Notes: generated by a model not told the origin, from the sequence alone. Numbered from the stretch's first letter, positions 15,926-25,371 are shown. The stretch: DNA of 64,000 nt from Paramagnetospirillum magneticum AMB-1 (GCF_000009985.1 NC_007626.1:682001-746000); one strand, 5' to 3'. Numbers and translations are program-made.

Positions 15926-18900
15926 GTGGGAAGATTCTTGTTGCTGTCGCTCGGTTTGTTTCTTGTTGTCGGGGCATTTTTCTGCCCCGCCCGTGCCGAG
16001 GCGCCGAGGCAGGGTGAGGTGGTCGTTCCGCCGGTCTTCAGCCACCTGACTCCCGCAGACGGTTTACCCTATCCGGTCGCGCTAGGCGTCGCCCAAGACC
16101 GGCATGGATTTATCTGGGCCGCCACGCCCGGCGGGGCCGCCCGCTGGGACGGCTATCGAATGACGGTCTTTCGTCACGACAGTAACGATCCCAAGTCCCT
16201 GCCTGAAAATATCGTCACCAACGCCCTGACGGACGAGCACGGCCAAGTTTGGCTGGGCACCGCATCGGGACTCATCGTCCGCTATGATGACAACGTTCAG
16301 GGGTTCACGACCTTTCGCGATGACCGCGGGGTGGGGCTCGGCCGCCCCAACGCCATGGCGGGTGACGGCCGAGGCGGCATTTGGGTCGCCAGCAGGCTGG
16401 CGCTGGCGCGCCTTGATGTCGCGACCAAGGTCTGGCGGCGCGAGACGGGCATCCCCGCCGGAGATGTCGGCAGCGTCATGGTGGACCGGTCCGGGCGGCT
16501 ATGGGCCGGCACGGTCGCCGGGCTGATGCGGCAACGGGAGGATCGGCAATCCTTCGAGCCGTTGACGATGCCAGGCGAAACCACGAAAGACATGGTCTCG
16601 GCCATATTCGAGGGACACGACGGTACCATCTGGTTCGGAACCAGACGGGGACGGGTGGGCAAGGTCCTGCCCAACGGAGAGGTTGAGCTTGAGGCAGCAC
16701 TCCCTCCGTCGGGGCACCGCGTCACCGCCTTTGCGGAGCCAAGGCCGGGCATCCTATGGGTCGGCCAATATGGTGGCGGCATTTACGAGTTGCGGGCGGC
16801 GTCGCACATGATCCGGTCGTTCACGCACGACCCGGCGATCGCCACCGGGCTGGGGGACAATTCGGTGACCGGCCTGCTGGTCGATCGGTCCGGCCTTGTC
16901 TGGGTCAGCACTCTGCGCGGAGTCCATCGCCATATTCCCGGCAACGACAGCATTCTGACCCTCGTTGCCGACAAACACGGGGGGCTGCCGGGGCCGGATG
17001 TGCGAAGCGTCGCCGCCAGCGCCGACGGGGCCATGTGGCTGGGGTTGCGTGCCGAAGGTCTGGCCTTGGTGGACAGAACCGCCAACGTCATTCGGACCAT
17101 CCCGTCGGGTGGGCAACCGGACGAACTCCCCCCCGGCGCCAACCAAGCTATCGCGGAGACCGCCGACGGCATGGTGTGGGCCGGTCAATTCAGCGGCCTT
17201 TTTCGGATCGACACGGCAAGCGGCAAAGCCGGCCGGTATGAACCGCTTGATGGTTCGAACATTCTCGCCCTGCGCCCAGAACGGGACCATTTGTGGGCCG
17301 GCGGCTCCATGGGCCTAGCGCGAATCGATCCTGGCAGCACGGAACTGCCCAAAATTTTTCACTTCGATGGGGAGAACCGGGCCAGCCTCAGCGACAACTC
17401 TGCGCAAACATTATTCCGCGATAGTGCCGGCAGGCTGTGGGTGGGCACATGGAAGGGGCTGAACTTGCTGGAAGACGAGGAAATCGGCCGCTTTCGCCGT
17501 TTCCTGAACGACCCCGAAGACCCGGAAAGCCTGCCCAGCGACATCGTCAATGGCATTTGCGAGGACCGCCGGGGTCGCATTTGGGTTGCTACGGCCAACG
17601 GGATCGGCGTCTTTGACCCGCAACAACCTGGGAAAACCCGCTTTACCCGCTTGGGGCGCCACCACGGCTTGCCCAGCGGCACGGTTCTGTCCGTGATCGC
17701 CCGCGAAGACGGCGGTATCGTCGCGGGAACCGGAGACGGCCTGTCGCTGGTCGACCAAGAGACCTTTACCGTTCGAACGTTCGGACCTGCGGAGGGGATG
17801 CACGTCCGCACGTTCTGGGCCGGGTCGGCGACGCGTCTGGCCGACGGAACCTTGGGCCTGGGCGGGTTCGGCGGGTTGGCCATGCTCCGCCCTGGGCCTC
17901 TCGCCGGCTGGAATTTCCGCCCGCCGGTGATGGTCACGGAATTGCGTATCGGCGGCCAGGTGGTTCCGCCCACCGACAACATTGTCGTCCGTCCGGAAGA
18001 GGGGGGCTTTCAGGTGGATTTCTCGGCGCTGGACTTTTCCGCCCCCGAGAGCAATCGCTACGCCTATCGGTTGGTCGGTAATGACGCGGAATGGGCGCAT
18101 GTCGATGCGCATCACCGCACCGCCGGCTACACCCACTTGCCCCCCGGGTCCTTCCGCCTGGAATTGCGTGCCAGCAACAGCGCCGGCGTTTGGAACGATC
18201 CGCCCACTTCCCTCAACGTGCGCATCTTGCCGGAATGGCATCAGACCCTGTGGTTCCGGGTTCTGGCCAGCGCAGCCGTCCTTGCGACGCTTTTCGCCGC
18301 CGAACGGGCGCGAAGGGCATATCATTGGCGTCGCGAGCAATATCTGAACGACCAGATCGCAACCAAGACTGCGGAAGCCGAGGCCGCCAAGATGTGGGCA
18401 TTGGCGGGCGAGGAGGAAGCGCACAGGGCGAAGGAGGCCGCGGAAGCGGCCGCCCAATTGAAATCCCGCTTTCTCGCCATTATCGGACACGAAATCCGCA
18501 CGCCTCTCAACGGGCTGCTGGGCATGCTGCAATTGCTCGACGTGCGGGGGCTGGAGCCCGGACAGCGTGAGTTGCTTGTGACCGCGAAAGACGCCGGAGA
18601 GACGCTGCGGGATCTCGTCGAAAGTGTTCTTGAATATGGCCGCGACGGCGCGAGACGCGCGGAAATTACCCTCAAGGACACCGAGCTGCGCCTCCTTGCC
18701 AACGAAATTATGGGATTGGTTCGTCAGCAGGCAGAGCTAAAGAGCATCGCCCTCACACTCCGGATTGAGCCGGAAGGGGCCATTTGGGTCCGTTGCGACC
18801 CGATCAGGCTGTCGCGCATCCTGATCAATTTGCTGGGCAATGCCGTCAAGTTCACCGAGCGCGGAGAGGTTGCGCTGAATATTGCTGCAGTCCCCGAGAA

Positions 18901-19930
18901 CCATCGGAGACGCTTGACCATAGAGGTCAAGGATACCGGCATCGGCATTGCGCCAGACCTTCGCGACGCCATCTTCGGTGATTTCATCCAGGCGGACGAT
19001 ACCATCACCCGCAAATATGGCGGCGCCGGATTGGGATTGGCCATTTCCAGGCGGATGGCCGAGCATATGGGCGGTGAGTTGAGCGTTGAGAGCACGCTTG
19101 GCATGGGCAGCAAGTTTCGCCTGACCTTGCTGGCGGATGCGGGAGAGGCTCCTGTTCCGGGCAAGGACACGCCCCCTCAGCCGACCGACAGCCTTCACGT
19201 CCTGGTGGTGGACGATGACGAGATCAACCGCCGAGTTGCGGCACTTCTGCTGTTGAACCTTGGCCACGCCCCGGTTGTGGTCACCAATGGGGAAGATGCG
19301 ATCGCCACGCTATCGGCCGGCACAGCCATTGATGCAATCCTGATGGATATTCGGATGCCGAAGATGGATGGCATGGAAACCACCCGCAGGATTCGGCGAT
19401 GGGAAAAGGGGCGCGACAGCCGTATCCGGATCATTGCCATGACCGCCGACTTGACGGACGAAATTTGGCAGCAATGCGAGATCGCGGGCATGGATTGCGG
19501 ATTGTCCAAACCAACCCAGCTGGATCGCTTGCGTCAGGCACTCGGCGCGCCGATGCAAAGCGACCCATCTGTCGACACGCGCCATGGGCCGGTGGACCTG
19601 GAATTCGTGAAAATGCAGATGGATACCCTTGGCCCGCGCGAGATGATCCGGTTGGCGCGCCTGTTCCAAGTGACCTCGCGCGGGTTGATCACGGATCTGA
19701 AGGCCGCAGCAGACCTCCTGGATCGGGGGAGGATTGAAGCTCTGGCGCACCGGCTTCGCAGCGCGACAGGCCCGCTTGGCCTTGTGGGCATAGCCGATCT
19801 GGCCGGGGAACTCGAAGCCAAAGCCGGCGTTGAGACGCAGGAGCAGCTCCGGGCGAAGGTAGCCCTTTTGCGCCAATCCCGACGGGCAAGCCTGAAAGGG
19901 TGGGCCAAACTGGCCCGGCAGATCACCTAG
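15926..19930 (+). CDS. Beta-propeller hybrid sensor histidine kinase
   Basis: About 1334 residues. A signal peptide or anchor (VGRFLLLSLGLFLVVGAFF...ARA) leads to a long periplasmic region of two-component propeller repeats (many WxG and VWLGT-like blades) and a Y_Y_Y-type domain ending near LPEWHQ. One membrane segment (WFRVLASAAVLATLFAAE) follows, then a coiled coil. Next come HisKA with H855 (HEIRTPLNG), a HATPase, a receiver with D1141 (ILMDIRMPKMDG) and a C-terminal HPt-like domain with H1275 (AHRLRSATGPLG). GTG 15926 was chosen for the signal peptide and a GGGGGA site; the frame is open from TTG 15725. The architecture recalls HTCS and TorS-type relays. The ligand is unknown. Confidence 0.88.
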   Translation: MGRFLLLSLGLFLVVGAFFCPARAEAPRQGEVVVPPVFSHLTPADGLPYPVALGVAQDRHGFIWAATPGGAARWDGYRMTVFRHDSNDPKSLPENIVTNALTDEHGQVWLGTASGLIVRYDDNVQGFTTFRDDRGVGLGRPNAMAGDGRGGIWVASRLALARLDVATKVWRRETGIPAGDVGSVMVDRSGRLWAGTVAGLMRQREDRQSFEPLTMPGETTKDMVSAIFEGHDGTIWFGTRRGRVGKVLPNGEVELEAALPPSGHRVTAFAEPRPGILWVGQYGGGIYELRAASHMIRSFTHDPAIATGLGDNSVTGLLVDRSGLVWVSTLRGVHRHIPGNDSILTLVADKHGGLPGPDVRSVAASADGAMWLGLRAEGLALVDRTANVIRTIPSGGQPDELPPGANQAIAETADGMVWAGQFSGLFRIDTASGKAGRYEPLDGSNILALRPERDHLWAGGSMGLARIDPGSTELPKIFHFDGENRASLSDNSAQTLFRDSAGRLWVGTWKGLNLLEDEEIGRFRRFLNDPEDPESLPSDIVNGICEDRRGRIWVATANGIGVFDPQQPGKTRFTRLGRHHGLPSGTVLSVIAREDGGIVAGTGDGLSLVDQETFTVRTFGPAEGMHVRTFWAGSATRLADGTLGLGGFGGLAMLRPGPLAGWNFRPPVMVTELRIGGQVVPPTDNIVVRPEEGGFQVDFSALDFSAPESNRYAYRLVGNDAEWAHVDAHHRTAGYTHLPPGSFRLELRASNSAGVWNDPPTSLNVRILPEWHQTLWFRVLASAAVLATLFAAERARRAYHWRREQYLNDQIATKTAEAEAAKMWALAGEEEAHRAKEAAEAAAQLKSRFLAIIGHEIRTPLNGLLGMLQLLDVRGLEPGQRELLVTAKDAGETLRDLVESVLEYGRDGARRAEITLKDTELRLLANEIMGLVRQQAELKSIALTLRIEPEGAIWVRCDPIRLSRILINLLGNAVKFTERGEVALNIAAVPENHRRRLTIEVKDTGIGIAPDLRDAIFGDFIQADDTITRKYGGAGLGLAISRRMAEHMGGELSVESTLGMGSKFRLTLLADAGEAPVPGKDTPPQPTDSLHVLVVDDDEINRRVAALLLLNLGHAPVVVTNGEDAIATLSAGTAIDAILMDIRMPKMDGMETTRRIRRWEKGRDSRIRIIAMTADLTDEIWQQCEIAGMDCGLSKPTQLDRLRQALGAPMQSDPSVDTRHGPVDLEFVKMQMDTLGPREMIRLARLFQVTSRGLITDLKAAADLLDRGRIEALAHRLRSATGPLGLVGIADLAGELEAKAGVETQEQLRAKVALLRQSRRASLKGWAKLARQIT

Positions 19931-20675
19931 GATCAATCACTGCCCCAAAACGATAGCCGATGCCGGTGACGGTCACGATCAATGCGCTGCCGCCATCGGG
20001 ATGAGCCAGTTTGCGTCGCAGGCGCGAAACCAGGGAATCCACGGTTCGCGCATCCCCCTCGCCACTCCGGCTGCTGACCACTTCGGCCAGGTAATCCCGA
20101 TAAAGTGGGCGTCCTTCCGCTTCAACAAGCGCCGCCAGCAGGTCGAACTCGCCGCGGGTCAAGACGATCTGCTGGCCGGATTTGGACAATTCCCGCCGGG
20201 TAAGATCCAGGATATATGCTCCGAAGGCGACCACGTTGCGGCGCTCGACTTGCTCGCGATCAAGCTTGCGCCGCCGCAACAGCGCCCGCGAGCGGGCCAT
20301 CAATTCGCGCAGATTGATTGGCTTTGTTACGTAGTCATCTCCCGCGACTTCCAATCCGACGACGCGGTCCAGTTCACTGTCCAGCTGCGTTACGAAGATG
20401 ATGCCGACGGGGCTTTTCGCACGAATTTCCTGCGAGAAGCTGATGCCATTGGCATCGGGGAGGTTGATATCGACGAAAAGAAGGTCGACGTCACGATCCT
20501 TAAGCAGCACCCGGCATTCCGCCGCCGAAGCCGCTTCGCGGACCTCAAAGCCCTCGTTGGAGAAATACCGACCGATCATCGACCGTGTGACGGGGTCATC
20601 TTCCAACACGATCAGACTTGGACGCGCGTCCCCCCTCGCCGACCCGGTCGGCGCGCAACCGTCATCCGTGCCCAT
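19923..20675 (-). CDS. OmpR/TorR-type response regulator
   Basis: A 250-residue regulator. The receiver has an acidic pair (LEDD), a phosphoacceptor D in LLFVDINLPDANG, and K in DYVTKPINLREL. The C-terminal winged helix ends with RTVDSLVSRLRRKL and VTGIGYRFG. The segment RVVGLEVAGDDYVTKPINLREL resembles TorR. It converges with the hybrid kinase, and the two 3' ends overlap by 8 bp. The relay design (receiver plus HPt in the kinase) needs such a partner, so they are probably cognate. An N-terminal extension of about 20 residues precedes the receiver. Confidence 0.9.
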   Translation of the reverse strand: MGTDDGCAPTGSARGDARPSLIVLEDDPVTRSMIGRYFSNEGFEVREAASAAECRVLLKDRDVDLLFVDINLPDANGISFSQEIRAKSPVGIIFVTQLDSELDRVVGLEVAGDDYVTKPINLRELMARSRALLRRRKLDREQVERRNVVAFGAYILDLTRRELSKSGQQIVLTRGEFDLLAALVEAEGRPLYRDYLAEVVSSRSGEGDARTVDSLVSRLRRKLAHPDGGSALIVTVTGIGYRFGAVIDPR

Positions 20676-20800
20676 TCCTCATGTCCCATGCCCATTTCCC
20701 TCGTCATCATAATCCTGGCGCTGGGGCAGTACAAGCAGATGGGGGCAAAAAAATAACGGATACTGCACCTCGATCAGGAAAGCGGCAGAGTTGCCCGCAG

Positions 20801-21151
20801 CTATTTAGCGATGATATGTTTTTTTACTACAGGTGGTTCGGTTTCGGTAAGATTCGCGATGTGCACGACAATATATCGCAAAAGTCGAGAGCTGCAGGGC
20901 GCAATCGAGACGCCAACTCTTGGACCACACACATTGGCGACGCGGCACGTTGTGGAAATGGTGTCCGCAGCGTCCAGCACGGACGAAATCCTGACATTGA
21001 TCTCTTGCCCACGCACAAATCCTTCGCCTTCGAAACTAAGCCCCCCAACAGAGATGTCGATGAATGGATGGATACATCCATTGACTTTCAGCACCAGGGT
21101 TTGCCCTGGGTAACGAACGGCCTGCCGCTGTTCCCAACGAGGCTGTCTCAT
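20801..21151 (-). CDS. PilZ-domain c-di-GMP-binding protein
   Basis: A 116-residue single PilZ domain. The ligand motifs are R-Q-A-V-R near residues 9-13 (RxxxR) and D-I-S-V-G-G (DxSxxG) in the following strand. Such proteins bind cyclic di-GMP and regulate motility or polysaccharide output by protein contact. ATG 21151 has GGGGAGA upstream. It starts 18 bp after the HD-GYP gene and is the last gene of that operon. Confidence 0.85.
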   Translation of the reverse strand: MRQPRWEQRQAVRYPGQTLVLKVNGCIHPFIDISVGGLSFEGEGFVRGQEINVRISSVLDAADTISTTCRVANVCGPRVGVSIAPCSSRLLRYIVVHIANLTETEPPVVKKHIIAK

Positions 21152-21169
21152 GACGTCTCCCCCCGCGGC

Positions 21170-22303
21170 TCAGCCTGCCGCACTCTCTTCTGCCGACGAC
21201 AGCAAAAGGTCGATGAAAAGGCGCAGCATTTGCGTGTCGAGATGGCTGCCCATCTCATCGTGCATGATCTTCAGGGCATTCTCCGGCTCCATCGGCGGCT
21301 TGTAGCAACGTCGGTCGGTCAGGGCGCTGAACACGTCGACGATCGCGGCCATGCGGGCAAGTTCATTGAGTTCCTTGCCCTTCAAGCCGTTGGGATAGCC
21401 GCTCCCATCCAGCTTCTCATGATGCTGCGCAGCAATCAGGCCGACGCCCTTGGGCATGGTCGGGCACTGGGTGATATAAGCGGCCGAACTGTCCACATGT
21501 CCGCGCATAACCGCGAATTCGTCATCAGTGAGACGGCCCGGCTTGTTCAGGACTTCGTGCGGAATGGACATTTTGCCGATGTCATGCAGCAGGCCCCCGC
21601 TTGAAAGCAGCAGAAGGTCCTCTCCCTTCAGCCCCATTGCATGGCCGAATAGCGACAGGAACGTCGCAACGCGCATGGAGTGCACATACGAGTAATTGTC
21701 GTGGCCGCGGACACCGTTCAGGATCGCCTTGAAGTCGTTTCGCTGCACCGCATCGACGAGCGGCGAACATGCCTCTCGGACGGCCACGTATTCCACAGCT
21801 TCGCCGCGATCGATCAAATCCGAGATGCCGTTGAACGTTTGCAATGCCGAGGTCAGGGCGTGGCGATGATAAAGCCCCAATCTCTTCCACCCGGCCTCTA
21901 TCGAGTGGTTGACCAGAGAGGAGATCGTGGAGATCAGTTCGCTCCGGCGGAAGGGCTTTGATAGGATTGCGTCGCACCCCAATTCCTCGGCCGTGGAAAA
22001 GAGCTTGCTGTCCACCTTTCCCGAGGTGGCAATGATGCGGACCTCTTTCAGCGACGGCATGTTGCGAAGTCGTCTAATGGTCTCCCGTCCACCAAAGGGT
22101 TTCGCGCTCTCGTCCACCACCAGGGCCAGGGGCGGCTCGCGGCGCAGGTGCGGCACGGCCTCTCGCAGATCCTCGAAACAGGCGACGCGGTAAAAGGACG
22201 TCAGTGCCTGGCCGACCTGAAGGCGATGCTCCGCCATGCCATCAATGACGGCGACCAAAACCCGGGGGGCTGCCGCCGACGCGTCACGTCCGATCGCGCC
22301 CAT
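21170..22303 (-). CDS. Receiver-HD-GYP cyclic-di-GMP phosphodiesterase
   Basis: A 377-residue protein. The N-terminal receiver (about 15-130) keeps a D in LALVVDES and K in ILSKPF. The HD-GYP domain has HSMRVA, LLHDIGKMSIP, GHVDSSA, HHEKLDGSGYPNGLKG and DVFSALTDRR, so the metal-binding and GYP signatures are intact. It should hydrolyse c-di-GMP to GMP or pGpG when its receiver is phosphorylated. ATG 22303 has GGAGGG 6 bases upstream; a TTG at 22357 would extend it. It lies between an unknown gene and a PilZ gene in one operon. Confidence 0.92.
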   Translation of the reverse strand: MGAIGRDASAAAPRVLVAVIDGMAEHRLQVGQALTSFYRVACFEDLREAVPHLRREPPLALVVDESAKPFGGRETIRRLRNMPSLKEVRIIATSGKVDSKLFSTAEELGCDAILSKPFRRSELISTISSLVNHSIEAGWKRLGLYHRHALTSALQTFNGISDLIDRGEAVEYVAVREACSPLVDAVQRNDFKAILNGVRGHDNYSYVHSMRVATFLSLFGHAMGLKGEDLLLLSSGGLLHDIGKMSIPHEVLNKPGRLTDDEFAVMRGHVDSSAAYITQCPTMPKGVGLIAAQHHEKLDGSGYPNGLKGKELNELARMAAIVDVFSALTDRRCYKPPMEPENALKIMHDEMGSHLDTQMLRLFIDLLLSSAEESAAG

Positions 22304-22357
22304 GCCGGCCCTCCGCAAGAAGGCATACGTCAACAGATTGCCGCTCCGCCCCGGCAA

Positions 22358-22660
22358 TCATTGAAGACCGCTATCGGCAAAGGCAAGACGGCACAGGATC
22401 TCATGTCTGTTGGCGCTTTTAAGCAAGCTGCAACGGGCCGCTATAGGGGGGGAGAATTGCTCCAGCACCACATCTCGCATGGCGCACCCCTCCATGGTGT
22501 AGAAATACAGGAGTTCGGCCGAGGCGTCCCAGCCCATCAGACGCATGATCGAGTCCAGGTTGTCCAGCTGCCTCCGGATTTTTCCCGGCAGTCGAACGCT
22601 ATGGTCGAATGACAGAACCTGTCCGTCACAATCAATCCTGAGATCGATGTAAGTCTTCAC
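22358..22660 (-). CDS. Unrecognised 100-residue protein in c-di-GMP operon
   Basis: A GTG-started frame (VKTYIDLRIDCDGQVLSFDH) of 100 residues with no signal or membrane segment. It contains LPGKIRRQLDNLDSIMRLMGWD and LYFYTMEGCAMRDVV. I do not recognise the family. It ends 55 bp before the likely start of the HD-GYP gene on the same strand, so it is probably a co-expressed partner. The frame stays open further upstream, but the composition there does not look coding. Confidence 0.55.
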   Translation of the reverse strand: MKTYIDLRIDCDGQVLSFDHSVRLPGKIRRQLDNLDSIMRLMGWDASAELLYFYTMEGCAMRDVVLEQFSPPIAARCSLLKSANRHEILCRLAFADSGLQ

Positions 22661-22859
22661 AGTGCCCCCCGCCCAAGCCCCACGCCGGCAGCTTGCGTGC
22701 CCCGGCACCCACTTATCTAAGACAATGGTATGGACAGGATGTGGATGGGCTTGGGACGACGATGCACAATGTGACCTGCTGCCGGTTTGGTGGACACCGG
22801 GTGCCACATGGACGGCCTCGGTAGCGCCATTGCCGCACAGCGCAATCGGCGCTAACCCC

Positions 22860-22935
22860 TTGAAAAAGAAACCCCCCGGTTATGCACCGGGGGGTAAAGT
22901 CAAACAGGGAGGCTTCACGTCTAGGAGACTAAGAG
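22860..22935 (-). ncRNA. AbcR/suhB-like small RNA, copy A
   Basis: Read on the minus strand: a small hairpin GTCT-CCT-AGAC, a single-stranded stretch with GAAGCCTCCCTGTTTGAC, then an intrinsic terminator with a 9-bp stem (ACCCCCCGG/CCGGGGGGT at 22871-22895) and the tract TTCTTTTT. A 33-nt core (22897-22929) is identical to a second copy at 31263-31295. The terminator stems differ between copies with at least one paired change (A-T/C-G versus A-T/G-C), which supports a real folded RNA. The CCUCCC motif is an anti-Shine-Dalgarno type sequence as in alphaproteobacterial AbcR (alpha-r15) RNAs. The family name is an inference and the 5' end is not defined. Confidence 0.65.
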
Positions 22936-23076
22936 CTATGTCTTTTTCGGTGAATTTTGGCGGACCATGGTGGATGGTCATGGATAGATCATCCACATGA
23001 TATCTATTGAGTTTTCATGGATTGTGGCCCATGGTCATATTCGTGGTCATTCGCAGCAATACGCTGTCCGCCAGAT

Positions 23077-23101
23077 AAAAACGGCCCACATACGGCCCAT
23101 G
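23077..23101 (+). repeat. Left attachment site of the integrative element
   Basis: A 25-bp sequence beginning with five A's, then CGGCCCACATACGGCCCATG, identical to 31154-31178. It includes an internal repeat (ACGGCCCA twice). It ends 23 bp before the integrase start codon, the usual position for an att core. Confidence 0.8.
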
Positions 23102-23124
23102 GAATAATTCTAAATAGGTGTAGC

Positions 23125-24354
23125 TTGGCGAAGGCTCTTACAGACTCAGTGGTTAAAACCCTGAAGCCGGAACGTGGGGCAACGACGTGGCGCGAGATTT
23201 CGGACTCCGGCTGTCGCGGCCTGCGCCTGCGAGTGTCCCCTTCTGGGGAAAAGGTCTGGGCAGTCAAGGTCACTGTGGGTGCGCAGCGAGTTCGCCACAC
23301 CATCGGGGCCTATCCGGCGGTAAGTCTGGGTGAAGCTCGGAAGCGTGCGGAAGCTTATCTTGCAACCGCCCGTGATGGTGCATCACCGGATGAATTGGAT
23401 GCCCGGCAGAGAGCGGAGACAATGACCGTCACCATGGCTCATTCGGAATATATCGAGGCCATGCGTTCATCCCTGCGTGCCAGCACGATCAGTCTCAAGA
23501 AGACGATGTTCAAGACCCATGTTGAGGGCGCTTTGGGCAAACGCCTGATCCGTACAGTCCGCCGCTCTGATGTGGTGGACGTGGTGGGCGGTGTATCAGC
23601 CAAAGGCTTTCCCGTCCAAGCGAACCGGGTCTTCTCTGAAGTGATGGCGTTGCTCCGCTGGTGCGAGCAAAAGGGATACGTTGATGGCGTTCCGTCCGCT
23701 CGGAAAAAGGATGTGCGGGCGGCAACGGGGGGCGCAAAAGAACTGGCCCGCCGTCGCGTGTTATCCGAGGGTGAAATTATTGCCGTTTGGAATCTGACAG
23801 CCAACATGGGCGATCTTACCGGCGACTTTCTCCGCCTTTTGCTCCTGACCGGCCAGCGGCGCGATGAGGTGCGCTTAATGGTTTGGGGTGAAGTCGATAT
23901 GGACGCCAGCTTGTGGACAATTCCCGCCAGCCGCTACAAGACGGGGTACTCACACACAGTGCCGCTGCCGAAGCAGGCCATGGACATTCTGCGCAGCCGC
24001 TGGGTGGAGGGCGCGACCGGCTATGTTCTGGCTGGTAGAGGGGAGAATAAGCCATTCAATGGGGCCGCCTCCGCTGTGCGTCGTTTGCGGAAGGAACTGG
24101 GGGGCAAAGCTGATTTCACTTTGCATGATATCCGACGCACTCTCCGCACCGGCCTTGCTCGGATGGGGATTGATGAGACGACTGCGGAAATGGTGATCGG
24201 CCACATTCCCCAGGGAATCGTAAAGGTCTATGACCAGCATGACCGCATGGAGGAGCGTAGGACGGCGCTCAAGCGGTGGGCTGAGTATGTTGAGCGCGTG
24301 GCTACAGTTGGAAGCAACGTGTTTGCCCTGCAAGCAACCAAGGGAGCAGGCTGA
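23125..24354 (+). CDS. Tyrosine recombinase/integrase
   Basis: A 409-residue P4-type integrase: an N-terminal arm-binding domain (GLRLRVSPSGEKVW... HTIGAYPAVSLGEARKRAE), a core-binding domain, and a catalytic domain. Catalytic residues visible are R in TGQRRDEVR, H and R in LHDIRRTLRTGL, H in IGHIPQG and Y in VKVYDQHD. I chose TTG 23125 (LAKALTDSVVKTL) because AGGTG lies 5 bases upstream and family similarity starts there; the frame is open from 23017. The stop overlaps the next gene's ATG. Confidence 0.93.
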   Translation: MAKALTDSVVKTLKPERGATTWREISDSGCRGLRLRVSPSGEKVWAVKVTVGAQRVRHTIGAYPAVSLGEARKRAEAYLATARDGASPDELDARQRAETMTVTMAHSEYIEAMRSSLRASTISLKKTMFKTHVEGALGKRLIRTVRRSDVVDVVGGVSAKGFPVQANRVFSEVMALLRWCEQKGYVDGVPSARKKDVRAATGGAKELARRRVLSEGEIIAVWNLTANMGDLTGDFLRLLLLTGQRRDEVRLMVWGEVDMDASLWTIPASRYKTGYSHTVPLPKQAMDILRSRWVEGATGYVLAGRGENKPFNGAASAVRRLRKELGGKADFTLHDIRRTLRTGLARMGIDETTAEMVIGHIPQGIVKVYDQHDRMEERRTALKRWAEYVERVATVGSNVFALQATKGAG

Positions 24355-25037
24355 TGCCATATCTCGATGGTTTGACGCCGGACAACGTTGGCGAGGGAAG
24401 CAGCCGCCTCACCGTTGCCTACTTAGAAGCGGTGATGCTCTTTCCAAACGATCCTGAACGGCAGGCCCGCGCCATGATGGCCGTTGATGTCTCGCTGGAA
24501 GTAGACAGGCATATTCAGCATCTCGGCCCCGATGAACTGGTTCCTGCGAGGGATATGGCGGCTTTGGTGGATAGCGTTCGCCGCGCCCCGAGGATTGAGG
24601 AATTCGCCTCCGTATCAAAGCAGGCGATGAATAGAGGGGTCTTTGCAGGCTATGTGGTTTTGCACGTCCTAGCGAGAAAGCAACTTTCTCCAAAAACAGC
24701 AACAATCGGACAGGCTATAAAGCTTGCAATTGAAGCGGGGTTTGGCGACTCTGCATCAAATTTTAACAAGAGCGTACGGAGCCAATTCATGGCTGTTTCC
24801 CATTTGTGGGCGGCATTTGTGATGCTAGCTCAAGAGAGGGAAGCAGAGTGGGCTTTTCCCTGTAGATTAGATTCAATCCCATACTTCCTGGCCACAGCCG
24901 AGGTTATAAGACGGGAGGGAGAAAGTTTTAAGCCTCCGCAAAGCAATTCCACCCTTCTTAATCCCTCGATATCGCTGAAGGTGCCCGAAGGCATCGCACT
25001 GCCCCAGATACAGCCTCTCGTATTCGAGAGACTTTGA
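24354..25037 (+). CDS. Unrecognised 227-residue protein of the element
   Basis: A soluble, helix-rich protein with no recognised domain. The ATG overlaps the integrase stop by one base (TGATG), so it is translationally coupled and probably part of the integration module. The centre has KTATIGQAIKLAIEAGFGDSASNFNKSVRSQF, which could be a DNA-binding or scaffold helix pair. Its lower GC than the chromosome matches the element. Confidence 0.65.
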   Translation: MPYLDGLTPDNVGEGSSRLTVAYLEAVMLFPNDPERQARAMMAVDVSLEVDRHIQHLGPDELVPARDMAALVDSVRRAPRIEEFASVSKQAMNRGVFAGYVVLHVLARKQLSPKTATIGQAIKLAIEAGFGDSASNFNKSVRSQFMAVSHLWAAFVMLAQEREAEWAFPCRLDSIPYFLATAEVIRREGESFKPPQSNSTLLNPSISLKVPEGIALPQIQPLVFERL

Positions 25038-25191
25038 AGCTTCCCTGCTCAAATCGCCCCATCTGCGAGTGAGCGCGCAATCCTTTATACCGGCGGGTGC
25101 AGAGGACTTTGTTCCTGCATATTCGGTTGTTGATGAACGGGGCGGATGAATGTGAATAATGCGGTGCCATCACGTACTAGCGAGGTGGCCC

Positions 25192-25371
25192 ATGAAAACC
25201 GAGACTACTACCCCCATTCTTGTTGCGCCCAAATACGCTTGCCTGCTTCTTGGCGTCGGCAACACTCATCTTTACAAGTTGATCAATCAGAAGAAGCTTG
25301 ATGTTGTGAAGATCGGGAAATCGACTCGTATCACGATGGAGAGCATTCGTGTCCTGGCGGGTGTGCAGTGA
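25192..25371 (+). CDS. AlpA-like excisionase / HTH regulator
   Basis: A 59-residue winged-helix protein of the MerR/Xis type: VAPKYACLLLGVGNTHLYKLINQKKL is the helix-turn-helix and VVKIGKSTRITMESIRVL the wing and last helix. Such proteins direct excision or activate element genes. ATG 25192 has GAGGTGG about 5 bases upstream. The stop overlaps the next start (GTGATG), so it is coupled to the primase gene. Confidence 0.8.
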   Translation: MKTETTTPILVAPKYACLLLGVGNTHLYKLINQKKLDVVKIGKSTRITMESIRVLAGVQ

